Shown: positions 1 through 11,009 of the stretch, piece by piece
How positions within the stretch are numbered: position 1 is the first letter of the stretch
How the letters are laid out: each line of letters opens with the position of its first letter
Assembly: GCA_030272155.1 (NCBI GenBank)
Contig: CP126199.1
Coordinates: 682,001 to 746,000, forward strand
DNA from: Tetradesmus obliquus
Taxonomy: Eukaryota > Chlorophyta > Chlorophyceae > Sphaeropleales > Scenedesmaceae
DNA: 64,000 nt
Reading direction: 5' to 3'
The notes under the pieces: generated by a model
The model's database searches: none
The model's input: the letters and a program-made list of their open reading frames with translations, nothing else
What the model was told of the DNA's origin: nothing
Made by a program: the position numbers and the translations under genes

Positions 1-1040
1 GAGTCGTACCCAACAGCGGTTACATGGGTTGCCAACAATGCTGGTTGCCTTCACCATACCACTTTTTGCACAACAAGCCGCACTGCTGTTACCACAGCAC
101 CACTTCAAGCTGTGCTGGAGCCAGGTCAGCCATTCTAGCCCTTCAGATTCGCTGACAGGTCACCTCAGGCCACCCAAGAGCTTGCATCCGAAGGCGCGTC
201 GCGCAAGCAGACTGCCAGCCTGAGCAACTCTCAAGGCCAAATCTCAAGGCCAGCCGTCTCATGCTGTGCCCGCCGCGGGCTCAGGCTCAGTCGTATTATG
301 ACTGTTACATGAGGGGACACCACACGTTTCTGAGCCACTAGTACGCAGTTAGCAATCATGACGTTATCAGCTGGTGCGACACCTGCTGATACCAGCATGA
401 CAGCACATGCTCTACAGAATGCCTCCGTGCATGCCTGACACATGTTCTTCCACTACATGATGATCAGACACCTTGCAATCACAAACACAGACAGGCACCA
501 ACCTGAGCAACACAGCAGCAATTACTGGAGTAAAAAGACAGAACATCATGTATGATACACTGCTATGGCACCACAAATCCTTTTTCTTGAAAGCAGTTCA
601 GTTTGAGTGATCACCATGGTACGCCAGTTGTGCCCTAGCACCCCCCAGCACTGTGCAAGAGCAAAGGCTGAAGGTCAACTCCATTTAATGTTTCAAGTAG
701 ACGCAACTTGCTTGAAGTAACACCACATTTATATGTGCTATGGCAGGTGTTGCAGGCACGCGCTGTCTACGGGCCTGCCGCTGCACACTGTGACTGTGCT
801 GCTGAGGCGAGCGGGCTGCTGGTCAAGAACAGGTTGGCAGCACAGCATCATCCACACAAAACAGGCTGCAGGCAACACAGCTGCTGTTGAGTGCCACCAC
901 ATCTCACCGACATAGCACAGCTAGCAGAACGCAACAAACACATGCAGCAACCTTGCGAATCACGCCCTGCAGGCATGCACTTGGTGCCATTACGGCTGCA
1001 GCACTGCGGTGCTCCTGCACAGCAACTGCCATCATTAAAT
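1..1040. other. No gene recognised
   Basis: Only short open frames without recognisable domains or supporting splice structure were found here. The stretch lies downstream of the universal stress protein gene on the minus strand and may include its 3' untranslated region. It holds no strong tandem repeat until about position 1046, where copies of the stress-protein terminal exon begin. Confidence 0.5.
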
Positions 1041-1045
1041 TTGCC

Positions 1046-1760
1046 AAGGCCTCACACCACACCTGGGCCCTGCGCAGCGCTCCCACCACCACCAGGCTTC
1101 AAGCGAGCCGCTGCTGCTGCTGCTGCTGCTGCCTCAAACTCTGCCACCTCTGCCTCGTCCCCTGCAGCCACAACGAGCGCCAGCGGCACAGTGCAGTGCT
1201 GCTGCACGTACTGCTTGATGCCGGGGCCGCTGAGAATGCTGGACAGAACTGCTGCTGCAGCACAAACAACAACATTGGTTTGCCAAGGCCTCACACCGCA
1301 GCAGGGCCCTGCACACCACCAGCAGCATCACTGGGCTTCGCTGCCGCTGCTGCTGCTGCTGCTGCTGCCGCCTCGAACTCCGCCACCTCGGCCGCATCTC
1401 CGGCAGCCGCCACAATGGTCAGCGGTACTGTGCAGTGCTGCTGCATGTACTGCTTGATACCGGGCCCGCTGAGCATGCGCGCCAGCCTGCGGATGTGTTG
1501 TTGTTTCAGGACTGCATTGCTGCTGCTGAGCACAATCACAAAAATCCCCCAAGGTCTCACACCGCACCTGGGCCCTGCGCACTACCAGCAGCACTGCTAG
1601 GCGTCGCTGCTGCTGCTGCTGCTGCTGCTGCCGCTGCTGCCTCAAACTCTGCCACCTCCGCTGCATCCCCCGCAGCCGCGACAATCACAGCGGCACAGTG
1701 CTGCTGCACGTCCTGCTTGATGCCAGGCCCGCTGAGCATGCTAGACAGAGCTGTTGCTGC
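1046..1760 (-). repeat. Three extra copies of the USP terminal exon
   Basis: Three tandem segments, roughly 235 to 268 bp apart, each repeat the 3' part of the last exon of the universal stress protein gene. The minus-strand peptide core GPGIKQYVQQHC followed by AAAGDxAEVAEFE and an Ala run is readable near 1225-1100, 1470-1340 and 1730-1600. A fourth, presumed functional, copy lies at 1975-1834. The copies differ in CTG-repeat length and at scattered bases, so they are not a simple assembly stutter. They lie downstream of the stop used in the preferred model and could be alternative terminal exons, 3' UTR, or dead copies. Confidence 0.8.
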
Positions 1761-1833
1761 ACAGCAGACAACGACACCATCCATGCCAAGGCCTCACACC
1801 GCAGCAGGGCCCTGCGCAGCACCCCCACCACTA

Positions 1834-3359
1834 CTAGGCTTCCCCTGCTGCCGCTGCTGCTGCCTCAAACTCTGCCACCTCTGCTGCATCCCCTGCAGCC
1901 GCCACAATTGTCAGCGGCACAGTGCAGTGCTGCTGCACGTACTGCTTGATGCCAGGCCCGCTGATCATGCGGGCCAGCACGCCCCTGCTGCTGTGGTGCT
2001 GCTGGCCGCGGCCTGCTGCCAGGTAGACGTGGCTGCATTTCAAGTCTTGCGCCTTGGCGCAGATGAGCCTGCCTATTGTCTTGGCACACTGGGAGGCCTG
2101 CAGGCAAGTGTTTGTAACACTAATCATGTTATGATGTGTACACGTGGCTGCAGTTCAAGTCCTGCGCCTTGGCGCAGATGAGCCTGCCTATTGTCTTGGC
2201 GCACTGCGAGGCCTGCAGGAAGCAGAAGATATGGCAGTGATAGCAATAAGCCAAGCCGCACATGCCAATACATGCGATGGGTGGGACCCCTTCTGCAGTT
2301 GGACCTGCCCTCCGTCTTGGCGTACTATGAGGCCTACAGGCAAGCAAATGTTAAAAAGAATCACGTCTTGGCGCACACAAGGAGGCATCTAGGAAACTGG
2401 CGTCTTCCTGCAGATGACGCTAGATATGCTGTGCTTTATACAGAATCAGATACACCCGCCCGCACCTGCACGATGTGCACCGTGGGCCGCATCCCCAGAA
2501 CTTCCAGGGCGCCCAGGAAGCAGCACCAGCAGAAGCAGTGTGCTTCAAGGTGAACCGCAATACAATCAGTGGGAGAAACAGTTGTTAACGCGCACCTGCA
2601 CAATGTGCACCGTGGGCCGCAGCCCCAGGGCTTCCAGGGCGCCCAGGAAGCAGCACCAGCAGAAGCAGTGTGCTTCAAGGTGACGCACAAATAGGCGAAG
2701 TTCACCTCACCTGCACGATGTGCACTGTGGGCCGCATCCCCAGGGCTTCCAGGCTGTCCAGGAAGCGGCGCTGCAGCATGGCCAGCACCACGCGCTGCGC
2801 CTCCTGAGGGTGCGCCTGCAGCAGCAGCATGATGCAACATTGTTGCAGCGGGCGGATGTGACCACAGTATGGTGCAGTTTTGTTGTCGATGGCGTAATGA
2901 GCCGATTGTGCAGGGGTGGCACGCAGTGGTGCGAGCCGCATTTGTGCAGGACCACTGCTACTGCTGTTGCTGCTGCCGTTTGCGCAGCATGGCTGGCTGC
3001 ACCACTGCAAACAGATGCAGCAGTAGGACCCCGCGGATGCAGTAGAAACAGCAATGCTCACAATCATGTACGTGCCGTCACACACTGCAGTTTGACTCAT
3101 CAGTAGCACGGTTCAGGTAAAAAAACGGTGTATATGGGGTACCACAAGCACACTCTGCACACGGTACCTGCAAAAAGTAGTCACCTCCCGGCAGCTGGTT
3201 GCTGCCTGTGCCTGCTGTGTCACGCATGGTGACATGCAGCAGGTGCAGCTTGTCCCCTGGCAGCAGCAGGTCACTGTCCAGCACCCACTGCAGCATCAGC
3301 TGGCAGGCATCAGTGTCATCAACTGCAAGCAGGATGGCCCTGCCCTCGCTGCTGCTCAT
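1834..3359 (-). CDS. Universal stress protein (UspA-type), three exons
   Basis: The model is complement(1834..2097, 2711..2815, 3168..3359), every junction in phase 0, giving 186 residues. The N-terminus reads RAILLAVDDTDACQLMLQWVL and then LHLLHVT, the first beta-alpha-beta unit of the USP fold. Exon 2 gives a helix and VHIVQ. Exon 3 gives AKAQDLKCSHVYLAAGRG, then GPGIKQYVQQHCTVPLTIV, the USP C-terminal signature. In USP families this part forms the ATP-binding loop (G-2X-G-9X-G-S/T). Here the usual Gly-Ser/Thr position reads Gly-Pro, so nucleotide binding is uncertain. The length fits single-domain plant and algal USPs, which are small cytosolic or organellar stress proteins. The ATG at 3359 is the first in frame. 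The protein ends in an Ala tract encoded by a CTG repeat. Both introns carry extra copies of the adjacent exon edges. Confidence 0.85.
2027..2690 (-). repeat. Intronic copies of USP exon 3 start and exon 2 end
   Basis: The segment 2146-2222 is a close copy of 2027-2103, the start of USP exon 3 (SQCAKTIGRLICAKAQDL). Shorter pieces of the same edge recur near 2300-2340 and 2365-2395. The end of exon 2 (LGMRPTVHIVQ) recurs near 2530-2466 and 2650-2595, each followed by a GT. All lie in the single intron 2098-2710, so copies of both flanking exon edges sit inside it. Confidence 0.75.
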
Positions 3360-3432
3360 GGCTGCTGGTGTTGGTTCTTATGCTGCAGGATATGGGTGGC
3401 ACCAGGGTGACGCTGTGGCTTACTGCGCCGCA

Positions 3433-3433
<1 letters not shown>

Positions 3434-3485
<52 letters not shown>
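3434..3485 (+). repeat. CTG/CAG trinucleotide tract
   Basis: An uninterrupted run of about 17 CTG units just upstream of the universal stress protein start. It is non-coding in the preferred annotation. Similar runs occur across the window and often encode Gln, Ala or Leu runs in whichever frame is open. Confidence 0.9.
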
Positions 3486-4533
3486 ATGGGGATGATGACC
3501 TGGTGCTCCTGCTACTGCTGCTGCCGCTCTATCTGGCCGGCTGCTCGGTCACAAGTTGACAACGTTGGTCATGCTGCAAACATCGCCCGTGGATGTGGAG
3601 CTGATGATGCTGTGCGAATCATAAGCTTGTTGCAGTGCCTGCCTGCAGTGCTGCTCTTCGGCACACTGGTGTCGAAGAACAAGACAGACCGTCAAGATAG
3701 ATATAGCACAGCCTGATAGTCGCTTTAGCTTTTTCGACCGTGGACAGTCAAAGCTAAAGCTGTGTCACCCGGTCTGTCTCGCGAAACCCCTCCTTGCGAA
3801 TGCCTCCTGTCGCGCGTTATAGGCAGCATTGCATGGTGTAAGAACACTTTCTGGATGAAGGGCCTTTTGTACGCCTGACGGGTGTAAAGTGTGCTGCTCC
3901 TGCAGCTTGCAGGCTGCAGTACACAACGGTCACTTGCAGTGCAGAGGACAAAGCCACGTGGTTGATTGTGTACAGGTACAAGTCGGCTGTGCTGTCGAAG
4001 TGTAGCTGACTGGATCACAGACAGTCCTTGCAAAGACACAATGCTGAACATGCCAATGATGCTGCTAGGTAACTTACAAGGCATCATGCCTGCAGTGCAG
4101 TGAATGCACACAACTGCACCAATTCGTTACCGCAAGCTTGTTGCTGAGGTGTCAAACAGATATGTTGCCCGGTAGTAGCATGATCCCTGTGCATCACACC
4201 GCCTGACCACACACACCATGCACCTTTTGGCTTTCGGAGAGAGCACGTGCTGCTACTAGCACTTGCAAGTCAGCCGCCATCAGCTTGAAGTTCCAGGAGA
4301 ACTCAACACCATGACACCATACTGCAGCAGGAAGTGCAAAACCCATAACCTTAAAATACATGCATACAACATGCATTCACTGCAGCAGCAAATCTCATGA
4401 CAGCGGGGTATCAGCCCAACCCAATACAACAAGAACCAGCTCACACGCCAACATCACAAAACATTTTCACACCTCAAACTCTTGTAGTGATACAGCAAAC
4501 CACAATACATCTACAAACCCCAAGCTGCTGGGA
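3486..4533. other. Intergenic; holds a lone copy of a 65-bp repeat
   Basis: No convincing gene was seen between the stress-protein start and the 3' end of the Gln-rich gene. Positions 3540-3576 match the 65-bp unit that is tandemly repeated at 5926-6263, including the core GTCACAAGTT followed by AACGTTGGTCATGCTG. The copy is isolated here. Confidence 0.6.
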
Positions 4534-5142
4534 CTAGTGCTGTCCCTCATCCTCCCCGCTGCCAGCTGCCTCCCCTGCCCCATTGTCCTGGCTGCCGCTG
4601 CTGCCCTTGCCCCCGCCGCTCTTCAAAAAGTGGAAGTACTTGTACAGCGTCATCTTCCACTCACTGCGCTCGGCATCCAGCGCTGCAGCTGCTTCAAGCA
4701 GCAGCGCTGCCTCACTTCCACGCTCGTCAGTGGCCCCAGGCCCCACCTCAGTACTCTCCCTATCCTGCTCTGCAGCTGCTGCTGCAGATGTATTAGTATC
4801 AGGCACACCATTGCTATGTCCAGCAGCCTCATTTGCACTCTGCTGTTTCATCTCTGCTATCTGCTGCGCCTTCTCCTTGACCTGTGCAGCCATAAAGCGC
4901 ACTTCATACCAGCGCTGGAAGGGACCCCTCCTGCCGCCCCGCCACTTCTCCAAGCCTGCTGCATCAGCAAGGGCAGGCGTCCAAGGCAGGCCTGCATCAT
5001 TGACATTTCCCATGCCATCCAGCGCAATCAGGTTCTCAGGCAAGGGGTCTACAAAGTGGAAGTGTGCCAGGGCCTTGATTGTGCCCATGTCACCAAAGCT
5101 GGGAAAGGCTCGCACCACAGGCCGCTGCTGCTGGCCTGCAGG

Positions 5143-5199
<57 letters not shown>

Positions 5200-5617
5200 G
5201 GCTGCGGCTGGCACTGCATGAGGCCCAGCAGCAGCTGCTGCCTGCAGAGGTTGCACAGCCTCAGCCCCTGGCACCTGCTCTGCCGTAGGCAGCCAAGGCA
5301 CTGCAGCAGCACTGGCAGGGCTAGCTGCTGCCGCATCACTGCTTGTTTGAAGCATCGTCCGCGGCCGCTTGGCACCTACTGCTGCTGCTTCCAACCCATC
5401 GACCTTGTTCTTCAGCATGCCTAGCTGCCTCTCCAGGTGCAGGAACATGGACACAGCTACTGACACAGGAATGATGGCTCCCTGGCCCTTCAACAGCTGC
5501 TGGTTGATCAGCTGCTGGGTGGCTGCAGACATGCCTTCACCAGCAGGGTGCTGCTGCAGGACGCTGCACAGCTGGTCAATGCTGCCCATGTGCTGCAGGG
5601 GTCTACCTGCGGTCCAG

Positions 5618-5655
<38 letters not shown>

Positions 5656-6613
5656 AGGCTGCTGCTGCTGCTGAGGCTGCTGCTGCTGAGGCTGCTGAGG
5701 CTTGGGCTGCTGCTGCTGCGGCGACAGGAGCAGGGATGGCTGACAATGTGCGGCTGCTAGCTCTGCAGTACCCAGTGCAGCACTTGAAGTGTCGGCTGCA
5801 GGCGGCTGCTGCTGCTGCTGCTGCTGGCTGGGTGCAGCAGCAGCATCGCCGATTCTAAGGCCAGGTGGCTGCAGCATCGCCAGCAGGTCACCCTGCGCCT
5901 GTTGCCTCTGTTGCCTGACTGCTTTGTGATTTGTTTCATGGCGCTAATTAGTCACAAGTTAAACAACGTTGGTCATGCTGTGTGATTTGTTTCATGCCGC
6001 TCGACCTGCTGCTTATTCACAAGTTAAATAACGTTGGTCATGCTGTGTGACTTGTTTCATGCCGCTCGACCTGCTGCTTATTCACAAGTTAAACAACGCT
6101 GGTCATGCTGTGTGATTTGTTTCATGCCCCTCGACCTGCTGCTTAGTCACAAGTTAAATTACGTTGGTCATGCTGTGTGATTTGTTTCATGCCCCTCGAC
6201 CTGCAGTTTAGTCACAAGTGAAATCGTTGGTCATGCTGTGTGATTTGTTTCATGCCCCTCGACCTGTTGCTCTAGCTGCTGCAGCTGCTGCTGCAGCAGC
6301 AGCAGCTGGTCCTTCATGTTGTCAGAATGCTCACGCTAAGTGCTGCTTCGCCACTAGTGAAGGAGGCAGATGCGGCTGCAAACTGCTTTGTTACATTGCA
6401 TTGTCGGACGCGCAGCTCTTGTATCAGCTGCAGCAGTGTTGTCTCATGTGCCTGCAAAGCACGCCACAGCTGCTGTTGTACGGTGACAACGTCATGCTGC
6501 TGCTGCTGCTGCTGCGACTGCTGCTGCTGCTGTGCTGGTTGTTGTTGCTGCTGCATCTGTAGCTGCTGCTGTTGTTGCTGTTGTTGCTGCTGTTGCTGTT
6601 GCTGTTGCTGCAT
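4534..6613 (-). CDS. Gln/Ala-rich protein of unknown function
   Basis: The model is complement(4534..5943, 6264..6290, 6335..6613), all phase 0. An alternative start at 6317, extending exon 6264..6317, is also in frame, so the 5' end is unsure; the implied 44-bp first intron is short. The protein has long Gln runs at the N-terminus and around 5660-5800, an Ala run near 5200-5145, and a conserved-looking core (VRAFPSFGDMGTIKALAHFH, then WRGGRRGPFQRWYEVRF). It ends in an acidic, Gly-rich tail. The Trp-Arg...Arg-Trp-Tyr pattern vaguely recalls GCR1-type DNA-binding domains seen in algal proteins, but I do not recognise the family with confidence. Low-complexity composition suggests a nuclear regulatory protein. 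The second intron is filled with a 65-bp tandem repeat. Confidence 0.6.
5926..6263 (-). repeat. 65-bp tandem repeat filling an intron
   Basis: Five to six units begin at 5926, 5982, 6047, 6112, 6177 and 6240 (spacings 56, 65, 65, 65, 63). On the minus strand each internal unit boundary reads CAG followed by GTCGAGxGGCATG, so a potential acceptor and donor abut. The array coincides with the intron 5944-6263 of the Gln-rich gene. The unit includes the coding start of the downstream exon (RHETNH), so the intron seems to have grown by repeating the exon edge. Confidence 0.85.
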
Positions 6614-7219
6614 TTGCTGCTGCTGCAGCGGCCTCAGCACCAACTGCCACGCTAACGAAGGTCGCGAAGTGCCACGAGGAGTGCAGGCCTCTGCAGTGTC
6701 GGTTTGGGTTAATACAATCCAATTATTGCGTTAATCATTGGCTGCCCACCACTCCAGACGGTAGGTCAAGAGCCTGCATACAATGCAAAGGTTGGCAGTT
6801 TGAACTGACTGACAGTGCCACTGACACACATGACAAATGTTCAGACGGACATGCTAGAACGCAGCGTCCTGCAAGCATAGTTGTTCTGATGCGTGACCAG
6901 CTTGTAAACCCGCAGCACACTCCTCCATTGAGGCACAAGCACAGGTGTCAGGTGCAAGCTTAGTGACGCTCCGTTGGCGAGCGGGGCTCCTACCGATCTT
7001 CTGCATGGTGCGCTGTCCACACTAGTACTTGAAACCTTCTTATATCTAGGCTTTTAGTTGTTTGTCTTTCGGTTGCTCAGTTGCCTGATGCGTGCTGCTG
7101 GCACCGGTGCTCCTGCTGCTGTCACACCAGTCACCCTGCAACCCTTTCTATTGTGTCTGCAGGCAAGCCTCGGTAATAGCTAGGCACAGCTGCAGCTTCG
7201 CTTTGTAGCTAATGTCTCA
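6614..7219. other. Divergent intergenic region
   Basis: This separates the minus-strand Gln-rich gene from the plus-strand G-patch gene and so probably contains both promoters. No clear TATA box or other motif could be assigned. Confidence 0.5.
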
Positions 7220-8599
7220 ATGATGGGGCAAGCTGCAGCTGAAGACCAGCAGCAGCTGCTGCTGCATGCAGTTCAGCGCGCGTGGCCAGGCTCAGATGCT
7301 GTCTCGCAGTTCAAGCGTGCAGCAGCCAGCGTCCTGCTTTCACAGCCACATCAGACAGCCAGGACGCATGTTATCGCTAATCAGCTGCATGATAGGGGCC
7401 TGTCAAAGAACCAGCTAGGCATTGAGGCTGATACCAACTCAATCTTTGAGGCAGACCGCTTGTTCAGGCGGGGATCAAAGGGCAAGGGATGGCAGCTTGA
7501 CATCTCAGCACTTCGGCATGTCTTTGAAACAGCAGCAAGCCAGCAGCAGCAGCAGCAGTACGGCCCACCAGCGCCGTCAGCAGCAGGTGCTGCTGCAGAT
7601 GCCAACGGCTTTCAGCGGCAGCAGCCACATGTGCGGGATCGGCACGAGCAGCAGCGGCAGCAGCAGAGATGGCCTGAACAGGAGAGGCATAGGAGCTATC
7701 ACGATCGGCAGCAGCAGAGCCACCAAGATGAGCGGCAGCAGCAGCGTTCAAGTTATCTGGGCGTTGCTGCAAATGACAATCCTTCCAGCATAGCAGGGCC
7801 TTGGCAGCCGCAGCTGCGGCTGCCTGCATGGATGCAGCCAGCACCCACCATGCCTCCCTACCACCAGCAGCAGCAGCAGCAGCAGCAGCATTACCAGCAG
7901 CAATACCGGCAGCCGCCACAGCTGCGGCTTGGCTGCCCCTTTGCATCAGCCAAGCCCTGGCTCACTGCACTGTCACGGCTGCTGCAGCGGGAGCTGCTGC
8001 CCACCTGGCAGGCAGAGGACAGGCAGTATGCAGCACAGCAGCAGCAGCAGGGGCTGGGTAGGCCGGGCAGTGCTGCTGCTTTGAAGAGCAGCAAGCGGCG
8101 CAAGAAGAGGCGGCAGGAGGAGGCTCCTAGGGGCCCTATTGCTTGGGTGCCTGGGGGTGTTGTGGGCGGCGATGGAGATGAGGAGCCAAGCATGCTGTCT
8201 GGCTCAGCAGCAGCAGCAACAGCCGGCGGGCCGTCAGTGCAAGATGCAGCAGCAGCAGCAGCAGCAGCGCGAGAAGCGGCAGCAGCGGCAGCGGCGCAGG
8301 CTGCTGCTGCCGGCCGCTGGGGTGCTGCACACTCGCTTATGGAGAAGATGGGGTACAGGCCTGGGCAGGGTTTAGGCAGGGAAGGCCAGGGTATAAAGCA
8401 GCCGCTGCAGACGCTGCAGAACAAGCGCAAGCGGGGCTTAGGGTTCAGCGCTGGGCAGGAGAATGATGAGCAGCAGGAGGAAGATGTGCAGCTGCAGCAG
8501 CAGCAGCAACAGCAGCAGGAGTGGCAGCGGTTGGTGCGGCAGCAGGAGCCCCAACGAGATTGGCACGACTGGCAGCAGAGGATGGGGCAGCGGGTGTAG
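7220..8599 (+). CDS. G-patch domain protein, intronless
   Basis: One open frame of 459 residues starts at the ATG at 7220; a second ATG follows directly. Residues about 364-410 form a clear G-patch: SLMEKMGYRPGQGLGREGQG, then a basic stretch ending KRGLGF. G-patch proteins bind RNA or activate DEAH-box helicases in splicing and ribosome assembly. The N-terminal 100 residues are ordinary mixed sequence without a recognised fold. The middle is Gln/Arg/Ser-rich and low-complexity, a run of basic residues (KRRKKRRQ, near residue 295) could be a nuclear localisation signal, and the C-terminus is Gln-rich. Absence of introns is unusual among its neighbours and could mean retrocopy origin or simply a compact gene. 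Exact orthology cannot be decided from sequence alone. Confidence 0.85.
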   Translation: MMGQAAAEDQQQLLLHAVQRAWPGSDAVSQFKRAAASVLLSQPHQTARTHVIANQLHDRGLSKNQLGIEADTNSIFEADRLFRRGSKGKGWQLDISALRHVFETAASQQQQQQYGPPAPSAAGAAADANGFQRQQPHVRDRHEQQRQQQRWPEQERHRSYHDRQQQSHQDERQQQRSSYLGVAANDNPSSIAGPWQPQLRLPAWMQPAPTMPPYHQQQQQQQQHYQQQYRQPPQLRLGCPFASAKPWLTALSRLLQRELLPTWQAEDRQYAAQQQQQGLGRPGSAAALKSSKRRKKRRQEEAPRGPIAWVPGGVVGGDGDEEPSMLSGSAAAATAGGPSVQDAAAAAAAAREAAAAAAAQAAAAGRWGAAHSLMEKMGYRPGQGLGREGQGIKQPLQTLQNKRKRGLGFSAGQENDEQQEEDVQLQQQQQQQQEWQRLVRQQEPQRDWHDWQQRMGQRV

Positions 8600-11000
8600 C
8601 AGCATGGGCTCTGCTGTCTTTGTATCCTCATGTCTGTGTTTGGGCTGGCCAGCCCATGGGCTTTGCATCATCCTCAGGCACATGTGTCTGGGCTGGGCTA
8701 GACTACACTGGGCTGTGCAATGTACTCAAGTGCATGTGTGGAGATGTGCTGAGCATGCGGTGCAGCATAGGTTTGCAGCACTTGCAAGCCAATTGGCACT
8801 GCAACATGACTGCAATTTTGGCAGGCTGTAGTGCACTTATTACACCCAAACTGGTCAGTTGCGTCACTTGCCTGTGCGGCAGCAGCTTGCATGGTGTCTG
8901 CCATATGCAATGGCGGCTCAGGCCTGTCTGTCGCCAACCGTTCCTGGATTGGTACGGACCTTGTAACCATTGACTTGGCAAACATTGAAACTAGTCTGGG
9001 ATTCCCCTGAGTACTGGCCAGTCACAATGTATATACATAAATACATATACATATATGTTACACAACAGGTAACAACGTGGCGGCAGGCAGGCACGCGCGC
9101 AGACGACCCGCCAGCGAGTTGCATTATGCTTATGCTTGTAATGAATGCAATCGGCAACTTTCTGTATATAGGGTTGTGGGCCCGCCGGGTGCACTTGCTG
9201 CTGCGCATGCATGTGCATGCATGTCACACCAGAGCTAAAGCGTTTGAACAATTCCCTGGCCTCCAGCAACCGTTGCGTGACTCCAACCAAGTGCAGGCTG
9301 TCATTCATACCATAACAATCAAACACATCTCGTACATATATATGTACCGTACATATATATGTGTCCATGCATGGACTGCAGCCCGTGTACGAGGTGTGTG
9401 TGATGTTATGGTATGAATGACAGCCTGCCAGGGGCATTGTATGCCAGGGCGCAACGGACGTGCATGCTGCAATAGATTTGATCATCAACGAACCCTGGCA
9501 TCAATGGTATCTGCTGCACACACCAACAGCTAAGGCCGCATAAGTAAGCGCCCTCCACCAGGCTTGCCTGGCACTGTCTGCACCTTGCACACCTGGCCAC
9601 CTTGTGCGGCACACTGTGCAGGCTGGCAGTCCCACATCACACATCACACATCCCAAACAATAATACAATACAGTACTTTGATTTCCAGACTCGCGTTGTC
9701 GGTGGCTGCTGCCACCAGCCGTCACAGCACTGGAGCCTCGCTTGATGTTCAACCGCACAAACCAACCAGAAGCCGGTGCCACTGGCAGATGACAGGCTGT
9801 AGCACAAAATGACATCTCTTCAGAATGTACACCAGGTTTGTACAAGAAGCTCTTCATGCTGATGCCGACAGGATGATGATGAGGCATTGAGTGACGGTGA
9901 TGATGATGATGATGATGATGATGTTGCTGTTGATGAGCAACATGCTGGACGCTTGAGATGCCCCTTTCCCCAAACATACAAGCGTGCCAAACAGCCAATG
10001 CCCAAGACAATCCAAGCTGGCCAGCGGCCCATACCCACTGTTGCGCGCTTTGTAGCAGTTCAACGCATTCTCACTTGTTCACCCAAGCTGCAGCTGACAG
10101 GAACAAAACAGCACCCTGGCCCCCATGCACCCTTGCAGCACGCTGCTCACATATGCACACACACCATGAATTTAATATCTTGCTCAGCTTCCAAAGTTTG
10201 TGACGATCATGGGATCTTTCTGCAGCAGACCCCCCAGGCCAGCTTCTATGTCTTGTGCTCAACTTTAATCATCAGCACAGCAGCCCTTCCTCATTGTGTC
10301 TCTTGCTGTAACGGCTCCTCACACTGCTTTTGCCACTGCATACATCCCCAGACAGACGCATTGATGCCCCAGATCTCATGGTTATTCATCAGTTATTGCT
10401 GCCAATGCTCACATTGACTGCTGCTGCTGGCACTGGGTTAGCATAACCCCGTGGTGCTTTGTGCAATGAGATCCGCAGCAGCACATAGACACAACAACTT
10501 GAAGCTGCTGCAGCGAGTACTGCAGCTGCTGCTCCTTGATACGCCCACTGCACCCTTTGTGTCAACAAGCCTCAAGCGCACATGTAACCTCAGACAGCCC
10601 TTCCAAATGGTTTAAAACCAAGCAGCATACATGTTCCGCTGCCAGCAGCACTGCCTGCAATAAATCTGCTGCAGCTGCTCTCGCTGATGTGCCTTGTTCC
10701 ATAAACTCCCCACCAATCACAACTTTTACCTGCTGTTTCCTCTGGCTCATTCTCTCTCTCCATGTCATCCGACCGCCAGCAGTGCACTCGCACAGCTCCG
10801 CAGTTAGGCAGTACCACAGCCCTGCGGCCGCTGGCAGCGGCGGCACTGGGGCTCAGAGCCTGTTGTATGCACACTGCTGCTGCTGCTGCTGCGCTGCCTT
10901 GGCCGGTCCCCTGAATACAATCTGGCTGCTGCTGCTGCTGCTGCTATCAATCCCCTGGCGGGCATCCCACCAGCTTACTGACGAGCGTTTATTGCTGCTG
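8600..11000. other. Intergenic region with AT-rich tracts
   Basis: Between the G-patch gene and the 3' end of the lipase gene I see no supported gene. A TGTAA, the usual green-algal polyadenylation signal, lies at 8963, about 360 bp past the G-patch stop. A 136-nt fold-back lies at 9293-9428. A GAT repeat at 9870-9925 opens a short acidic frame that I could not support as a gene. Confidence 0.5.
9293..9428. repeat. Fold-back with perfect 25-bp arms
   Basis: Arms 9293-9317 and 9404-9428 are exact reverse complements (GCAGGCTGTCATTCATACC plus six more bases). Pairing continues imperfectly inward for about 18 bp. The loop contains two near-identical palindromes around GTACATATATATGTAC. It could be a microRNA-type precursor or a miniature fold-back transposon; no target duplication was evident. 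Confidence 0.8.
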
Positions 11001-11009
11001 CTGCTGCTG

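Noticed and set aside
4360-5424. Plus-strand frame of 354 codons opposite the Gln-rich gene
   Set aside because: It is Cys/Leu-rich low complexity from the antisense of CAG repeats; the minus-strand frame spans conserved-looking sequence and matching splice phases.
9870-10417. Acidic frame starting in a GAT repeat
   Set aside because: No ATG start, no domain and no supporting exon structure; it could be a gene fragment but cannot be supported.
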